DNA from: Pseudocercospora fijiensis CIRAD86
Lineage: Eukaryota > Ascomycota > Dothideomycetes > Mycosphaerellales > Mycosphaerellaceae
Direction: 5' to 3'
NCBI RefSeq assembly: GCF_000340215.1
Contig: NW_006921540.1
Span: forward strand, 2,355,486-2,419,485
Length of the DNA stretch: 64,000 nt
A model generated the notes under the pieces. It was not told the DNA's origin and ran no database searches. It worked only from the letters and a program-made list of their open reading frames with translations. The first letter of the stretch is position 1. Every line of letters begins with the position of its first letter. Shown here one piece after another: positions 58,144-64,000 of the stretch. The position numbers were made by a program, and so were the translations under genes.

Positions 58144-60102
58144 ATGCCTATCGAGAATTACGATATCGTCATAGTCGGCGCTGGGCCTGTGGGCCTGCTC
58201 CTCAGCACCTGTCTCGCAAGATGGGGCTACAAGATCAAACACATCGACATGCGACCCGAGCCGACCTTGACCGGACGCGCTGATGGCATTCAGCCGCGAT
58301 CGCTCGATCTGTTACGGAATATGGGCTTGAAGCGCGATATCATGGCGAATGAGCCCGCGAAGGTTTACGAAGTCGCATTCTGGGATCCTCAAGATGGCGG
58401 CAAGGGCATTCACAGAACAGGAACCTGGGCATCATGTCCAAAGTTCATTGATGCGAGATATCCATTTACAACGCTTTTACATCAGGGGTTGATTGAGAGA
58501 GTCTTCATCAAGGATATTGAGAAGCATAATACAAGGATACAACGGCCGTGGAGGATCACCGGCTTCAAGAACGATGGAAAGGACCCGACATACCCTGTAG
58601 AGGTCAGCATCGCGCATGTTGATGGCGATGAGCAGGAGACCGTCAGAGCGAAGTACCTGTTCTCTGGCGAAGGTGCAAGAAGTTTTGTGAGAGAACAGCT
58701 CGGAGTGGGCATCACTCACAAGGATCCGATCGCGTATGTCTGGGGTGTCATGGATGGTGTCGTGAGGACGGATTTTCCAGATATCAAGGTATGAAACCTG
58801 GAAGCTGCGATATGTGAAACTGCTGACAATGATTAGATGAAATGCACAATCCACTCAGACGCCGGATCCATCATGGTTATTCCACGCGAGAACAACATGG
58901 TTCGTCTGTATATCCAGATCGCATCATCCACAGACCCGGATTGGAACCCACGAAAACAGGCCACAACAGAGGAAGTCCAGGAACATGCTAAGAAGATCCT
59001 CAAGCCATACTACATCGAGTGGGATCGCGTAGAATGGTACTCAGTCTACCCCATTGGCCAAGGCATCGCAGACCGATATACTTTGGATCAGCGCGTATTC
59101 ATGGGTGGCGATTGCTGCCATACTCATTCTCCCAAGGCCGGTCAAGGCATGAACACTGCATTCCTTGACGCACAAAATCTAGCCTGGAAAATTCACCACG
59201 TCGAATCTGGCTTCGCTGATCGCTCAATTCTCACATCTTACGAAAGTGAACGCAAATACGTTGCAGAGAATCTCCTCAATTTCGATGCCAAGTACGCGAA
59301 ACTGTTCTCTTCCCGGCAACCTTCTGCCAGCGAGCGCTCCTCCGCCTCAAATCAGAACGCAGGCAGCAGCGACAACGAAGAAAATCCTTTCATCGCCACC
59401 TTTAAAGAGTCATGCGAATTCACATCAGGCTACGGTGTTGCATATCTCGAGAACATCTTCAACTGGTCAGAGTCACATTCTGCGAAATCGCCGCTCTTCC
59501 TCTCAGAAAAGAACCAGGGAACAAAGCTCCGTACTGGCCGCATTCTCACTCCAGCTACTGTGACAAGGGTCGTTGACGCCAATGTGGTCCACCTCGAACA
59601 AGAAATTCCTCTTAATGGTTCATACCGGATATACCTCTTTGGCGGCAAACCATCTACAACCAAACAAGCCATCTCTGATTTCGCCTCAAACCTGAAGAAG
59701 AAGGGTTCGTTTTACTCTGCCTACCAACGCTCCGACATCGATAATGTTGACTACCACGAACGACACAATCCTCACTCCTGGTTCTTCACAATCAACACAA
59801 TCTTCAACGCGCATCGCCCAGAAATCGAGATCAGAGATCTGCTCCCTGAGGTGCTGGCGAGGTACACAGATCATGTCTATGCGGATGATGTCTGGGATCA
59901 GCGCGTTCCTGAAGCTCAGGCTGCTGCGCATGCTAAGATGGGTCTAAGTGAGGACGAGGGTGGAGTTGTGGTTGTGAGGCCGGATGGATATGTGGGCTGC
60001 GTCGTGAAGCTTATAGAAGGCAGTGGGACTGTGGATGCCCTGAACGAGTACTTTAGTGCTTTTTGCACGAAGAAGATTGGAGGGGAGGCAGCGAGGCTGT
60101 GA
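58144..60102 (+). CDS. Phenol 2-monooxygenase-like FAD-dependent aromatic hydroxylase
   Basis: Two exons: 58,144-58,788 and 58,837-60,102, 636 residues; the 48-nt intron is GTATGA...TTAG with a gctgac branch point. The family hydroxylates phenols with NADPH and O2 to catechols. Visible motifs: the Rossmann FAD site IVGAGPVG (GxGxxG, residues 12-17); the RADGIQPRS block (44-52) whose Asp matches a catalytic-region Asp of phenol hydroxylase; GEGARS at 175-180, where most relatives have a CDGARS-type DG motif; and the GD motif [19 protein letters not shown] from about residue 303. A C-terminal thioredoxin-like domain (from about 430, with [12 protein letters not shown] and [10 protein letters not shown]) completes the usual length. 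A 10-residue shorter or spliced N-terminus is possible. Confidence 0.9.
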
Positions 60103-60407
60103 TGCGAATGGGATAATTTTGCCATGGAGCTGCACAGATGATTCTTTTCTCAGTAGATACCACGATTTCCCAGCTAGCGAATGCAGCATTAATATGTCAT
60201 CTCCACAGCATTTTCAATAGTCCCATACACCAGTAATTATTCGCGGAAAGAATGTCACAGAACTGTTCCTGATGTTCTTATCGATAAGCCGAGTACGCAG
60301 TCCTTGAACGTAGCTCATCAACTTTCACATCTCAAGCTTCGTTTCTCTTTCCCTTTCACAACAACACCAATCCGATACCCTCGCCCGCCCGGGCCGCAAA
60401 CTCTACA
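60103..60407. other. Short intergenic region
   Basis: About 300 bp of non-coding DNA between two same-strand genes; holds the terminator of the monooxygenase and promoter of the dehydrogenase. Nothing specific recognised. Confidence 0.5.
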
Positions 60408-61711
60408 ATGGCCATCTACATCGCAGCGCAGGCGCTCTTCGATGGCATTGACTCTGTTCCATACCTCTGGCCTCTCCTCAAGACTTTACCATGGCTCTTC
60501 CTGTTCTGGCTGGTGAAGACCTATTTTCAGGGAGCGAAGACGCTAGCCGAGAGGAATATGCATGGGAAGGTCGTGATAGTGACTGTAGGCTTATCTCTCC
60601 ACGGCTTTCGTGACAGTCTTAGGCTAATCACTTTTATGCGTACCAGGGTGGCACATCCGGTGTAGGCGAAGCCACTGTCCGCGCTCTGGCAACTCGTGGC
60701 GCGCAAATTGTTCTTCTGACCCAACACTCGCTCTCAGACCCATTCATCGTCGATTACATCGAGGACATGAGGCACGAAACGAATAACCAGCTCATCACGG
60801 CCGAGCAAGTCGATCTTGCATCCCTACACAGCATCCGAACCTTCGCGACGAAATGGATTGATAATGCTCCACCGAGGAGATTAGATATGGTCATTCTGTG
60901 CGCGAACACAATAACGCCAGCAGGGAGCAAGATGGCAAGCACAAAAGAGGGCGTGGAGGTGAACTGGATGGTTAACTACTTGGCCAATTTTCATCTGCTC
61001 AGTATCTTGAGCCCGGCGTTGAGAGCCCAGCCTCCGGACAGAGATGTGAGAGTCATATTTGGAATGTGCGGAAGCTGGGTCGGAGGGGATTTGCTGCATA
61101 TGACTCAGCCTGTAGAGGCAAGCAAGAGTAAGAAGAAGAATGCGGCCTCGAAGCAACGTCCGACGAAGTTCTCGCCTGGGAACGCATACGCTACAAGTAA
61201 GCTTGCGCTGATGAGCTTTGCACTTGCATTTCAGAAGCATCTCTCTTCGTATCAACGTCCGGACAAAGTGCCTATGAACGCCAAAGTCCTGCTCGCAGAT
61301 CCAGGATTCTGCAGAACGCCAGGAACAAGACGATGGCTTTCAAGAGGGTCTCTACTCGGACTACTGATCTATCTCCTCACCTACCCTCTCTGGCTACTAG
61401 TCCTCAAATCTCCAGAAATGGGAGCGCAAAGCTTCTTACATGCTGCCATGGAAGAGTTCAAAGAAGGTGGTTTTCTGATCAAAGAGTGCAAAGAGCGGGA
61501 GTTTGGCAGACAGGATGTGATAGATGAGGAACAGCAGAAGAAGCTTTGGAAGTACAGTGAGGAAATGGTACAGGAGGCAGAGAAGAGAGGGAAGGAGGTC
61601 AGAGATAAGGAGAAGAGAGAGGACCTTGACAGGAAGGAGGAGAAGCAGGCGGAAGCTGAGATTCGAGAGTATAAGGAGAAGGTGGGTAAGAAGGGCAATA
61701 AGAGAGGGTGA
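60408..61711 (+). CDS. Membrane-anchored short-chain dehydrogenase/reductase
   Basis: Two exons: 60,408-60,584 and 60,647-61,711, 413 residues. The intron (62 nt, GTAGGC...CCAG, branch ggctaat) falls inside the cofactor motif, and splicing yields VVIVTGGTSGVGEA (TGxxxGxG, residues 59-66). An N-terminal helix (PWLFLFWLVKTYF) and a second hydrophobic segment (LLGLLIYLLTYPLWLLVL) suggest a membrane hairpin. Catalytic residues: Ser in FGMCGSW (about residue 202) and YATSK (240-244). The Ser-to-Tyr gap is 38 residues, far above the usual ~13, because of a Lys-rich insert (SKSKKKNAASKQ). The C-terminal 70 residues are a charged coiled coil. Layout recalls the yeast Env9 type of lipid-droplet oxidoreductase; substrate unknown. 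Confidence 0.85.
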
Positions 61712-61888
61712 GATGTTGAACCGGCGCGCACATGGTCAAAAAGCGGTAAAGTGAGAGCCAAGCACGGACCTTATCCATCGTCACATGCATAGTGCCAAGC
61801 CGCGCTTTCCACTTTCAGCTTTATGCAAACCATCATCGCGACACACTCGACACTCCGCAACCTGCCATCGCACATCTCGGCAGACAGA

Positions 61889-62613
61889 ATGGAACCACCA
61901 GGAAACCCGAGCAAGGTATGGCGCCGAGTCAAGCGACATTGCTGATACCCTACTGACCTTGTTCCCAGTCCACTATCGCGGCCGCGTCACCAGGTGTCAA
62001 CGCTGATGAGAGCACCGCCAGCTACGAAGCATGTCACAAGACATTACACACCGCTGAGCTGCTCGAAATGATCTTGCTCGGCGTCGATGACCTCCAAGCC
62101 CTTTTGCTCGCTCAGCGAGTCAATCGAATGTTTCAGGCTACGATCGCAACCTCGAAGCATCTGCAAGAGAAGTTATGGTTCGAGGCCAAGGATGACGAAG
62201 GCACCAAGCCAAATGAGCTTGGACATGCTCGTCGCCAAATCCATGTCATTGACGACTACTATGGGCATCACCCCAATGCACCTCCGCTTCCTCCAGCGCC
62301 ACCAAATACAACCTTCAGCTCTCTTTTCAAGAAGCCAATTGACGTTTCGAAAGGCCGATTTCTCCAATTCGTGGATCGCGGCAAGGGCCATTGCCGAGAT
62401 CACACGATCGTTCTTCACCGCAACGCGTTTTCTTGCGATGAAATGAGTCGGACCTGGCGCTCCATGCTATTCAAGGGCTTTGGCAATCACGACGGTTTGA
62501 TACGCCTTACACTACTTCCGGAAGATGAAGATCACACTGCTCGAATCAGCCATGCAGAGGGCACATTGCAGCGCCTTATCGACGATTTGCGCTTGGCCGT
62601 GGCAAAAATGTAG
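61889..62613 (+). CDS. F-box-like protein (family member 2)
   Basis: Two exons: 61,889-61,915 (nine codons, MEPPGNPSK) and 61,969-62,613, 223 residues. Intron 53 nt, GTATGG...CCCAG, branch gctgat. The F-box-like core is ELLEMILLGVDDLQALLLAQ, then RVNRMFQATIATSKHLQEKLWF, nearly superimposable on the next gene downstream. The rest contains a Pro-rich loop (PPLPPAPP) and a conserved-looking tail with EMSRTWRSMLFKGF (compare QTWAQQLHNFYPPSW in member 1). The tandem arrangement with 62,867-63,576 points to a local duplication. Role as an SCF adaptor is inferred. Confidence 0.78.
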
Positions 62614-62866
62614 GGCTGAGTGGCATCACTCGTCGTTCCCTAGCAGACAACTGCACCTGCATATCTTTCTCCTTCGTCAGCCACCGAAACTCATTTTGAT
62701 CATTGAAATTCGCACGAAACCTCACATTAGGCAACACTTTCTTCTCCTCATGCGACAATCGTGCAAAGCTCACTTGAGCAAGTACAAGTTTCCGATGCCC
62801 GCTCCCTCTCTTATTTCCTTCTTACACCAACGAAAACACCACTTAAAATCACGACACTTCACGGCG

Positions 62867-63576
62867 ATGGCACTGGCTCAGGACGAGAACGAGTCACCCC
62901 GCGTTGCGGCTGCGAAGGTCAATGTCTCCGATTCCGCAAGATGCTGTCAGTGCTGACATGGCAATAGGTGTTCGGCATTGCTGAGCTGGCTGAGATGATT
63001 CTGCTCGGTGTGGATGATGCTCCTACTCTAGCCCACGCCAGACGAGTCAACAAGATGTTCAAGGAGATTTTCGATAGAAACCTGAAGTCTCCATACCTTC
63101 AAGAAAAACTCTGGTTCAAGCGTGAGGAGAACACGTCGACGTTTAATGAGGTGGACTCGAACAGTGAGAATGAAAGTTCCGAAGGAGAGGATTTGGAAGA
63201 GCATGGATCATTGCTTGGTCCCGAAGACATCGAACTTAATCCATGGGTTGCTCGAGGCTGCATAGCTGGATTGAGTCTGCAGTACATGAAAGACTCAGCG
63301 GAGATGGATATTTGTTGCCTCGAAGATACTCCGGTCGTAGTCATGACGGTTCACAAGAGACTTGGCCAGACTTGGAACGAATACAAGTGGTGGGACAAAA
63401 TGGAAGTCTGCCGAGCTAGGAGCAAGGCACGGAAAGGTCAGACTTTTGCTTACATTACCAAGTTTCGCGGAGAGTCGCACATTGTTGGCGACGTGGAATT
63501 ATGGTGGGCGCAGGACCGCAATTTGAAGGAGATGGTCTCCGAAGCCGTTTGGGGCCTGCAGGATGCTGCAGTATAG
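62867..63576 (+). CDS. F-box-like protein (family member 3)
   Basis: Two exons: 62,867-62,917 (17 codons, MALAQDENESPRVAAAK) and 62,968-63,576, 219 residues. Intron 50 nt with a weak donor GTCAAT but a good branch (gctgac) and acceptor (AATAG); the intron sits at the same place, just before the F-box-like core, as in the two paralogues, which supports it. Core: ELAEMILLGVDDAPTLAHAR, then RVNKMFKEIF, then LQEKLWF. An acidic stretch (NSENESSEGEDLEE) follows, then QTWNEYKWWDKMEVCRA, equivalent to the TWRSML part of member 2. Starts 253 bp after member 2 ends. Confidence 0.76.
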
Positions 63577-64000
63577 AGCCGGAATCATTCCAGAGCTTGA
63601 AGGCATGCTTTTGGGCACTGAACGGCACACGATCTTCGCTGCGTGCTAGGAAGTATGCAGGTTATTGCGAGGAAGTGACCTGCTAGATGCGGTATGATTG
63701 GCACACCGGAGAAGAGAGGTGACTTGACTCAGCAGATCTAGCAGGACAATTGAGCTTAGATCGCTCGCCATTCTCAATGACCCAAAGGCTGGAATCTGAC
63801 CTTCGATTCCCATCGTCTCACATCAATCGTCTTCATGCCTTCTTTGATGGCTCGTGAGGAGATTGCCAACAGCGTTCGCACTTCAATGAGACCCGCTTGG
63901 CGACTACGATGGCCTATTGGTTGTGATCGCTGGAACGCTTTCGATGCCAAAAGAAAGTAATCTGGTTGCGCTACGGTCGAGAGCACACGAGGTCTATGTA
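63577..64000. other. Right-end intergenic DNA
   Basis: 424 bp after the last F-box-like gene. Short ORFs on both strands (up to 70 codons) have no recognisable content. A gene could begin beyond the window. Confidence 0.4.

Overview
The window looks like a filamentous ascomycete chromosome, most likely a dothideomycete (Mycosphaerellales-like; this placement is inference). The evidence is short GT-AG introns of about 48-102 nt with CTAAC/CTGAC-type branch points, fungal-type genes, and a block of transposons carrying a strong repeat-induced point mutation (RIP) signature. It splits sharply near position 38,870.

Positions 1 to about 38,870 are nested, dead transposable elements with no surviving host gene recognised. 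CpA and TpG are scarce, TpA is abundant, CpG is mostly kept, and reading frames are littered with TAG/TAA where Trp or Gln codons are expected. In order: a left-truncated giant Ty3/gypsy element (1 to ~14,845) with gag, pol (protease, RT, RNase H, integrase, chromodomain-like tail) and a long extra ORF; two copies of a ~380-bp hAT-type MITE inside it, in opposite orientations; a minus-strand 5' fragment of another LTR element (~14,880-16,620); a piggyBac-like transposase (~16,640-23,730) split by a 4.9-kb Tad1-like LINE with a 14-bp target duplication; and a complete 13,758-bp Ty3/gypsy element (24,382-38,139) with 114-bp LTRs and a 5-bp target duplication. Both gypsy elements carry an unusual third reading frame of about 1,600-1,700 codons downstream of pol.

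Positions 38,871-64,000 are gene-dense with normal composition: mitochondrial ribosomal protein uS12m, a small cysteine-rich secreted-protein candidate, an LtrA-family membrane protein (-), an uncertain hypothetical gene, a GILT-like thiol reductase (-), exosome subunit Mtr3 (-) divergent from a Pmp3-family membrane proteolipid (+), an F-box-like protein (-), a DHCR24-like FAD oxidoreductase (-), an F-box/2EXR-like protein (+), a phenol 2-monooxygenase-like flavoprotein (+), a membrane-anchored short-chain dehydrogenase (+), and two tandem F-box-like paralogues (+). Apart from the divergent Mtr3/Pmp3 pair and the F-box family there is no clear functional cluster; most are housekeeping or stand-alone metabolic genes.

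The most noteworthy items are the extra ORFs of the giant gypsy elements (one with eleven 10-residue tandem repeats, a PKKRKV nuclear-localisation motif and a weak GIY-YIG-like segment), the precisely dated nest of insertions, the sharp boundary about 115 bp from the start codon of an essential mitochondrial gene, and a GILT-like gene with a stop-free in-frame intron that imitates a transmembrane helix. All calls come from reading and translating the sequence by eye; no database search was run.
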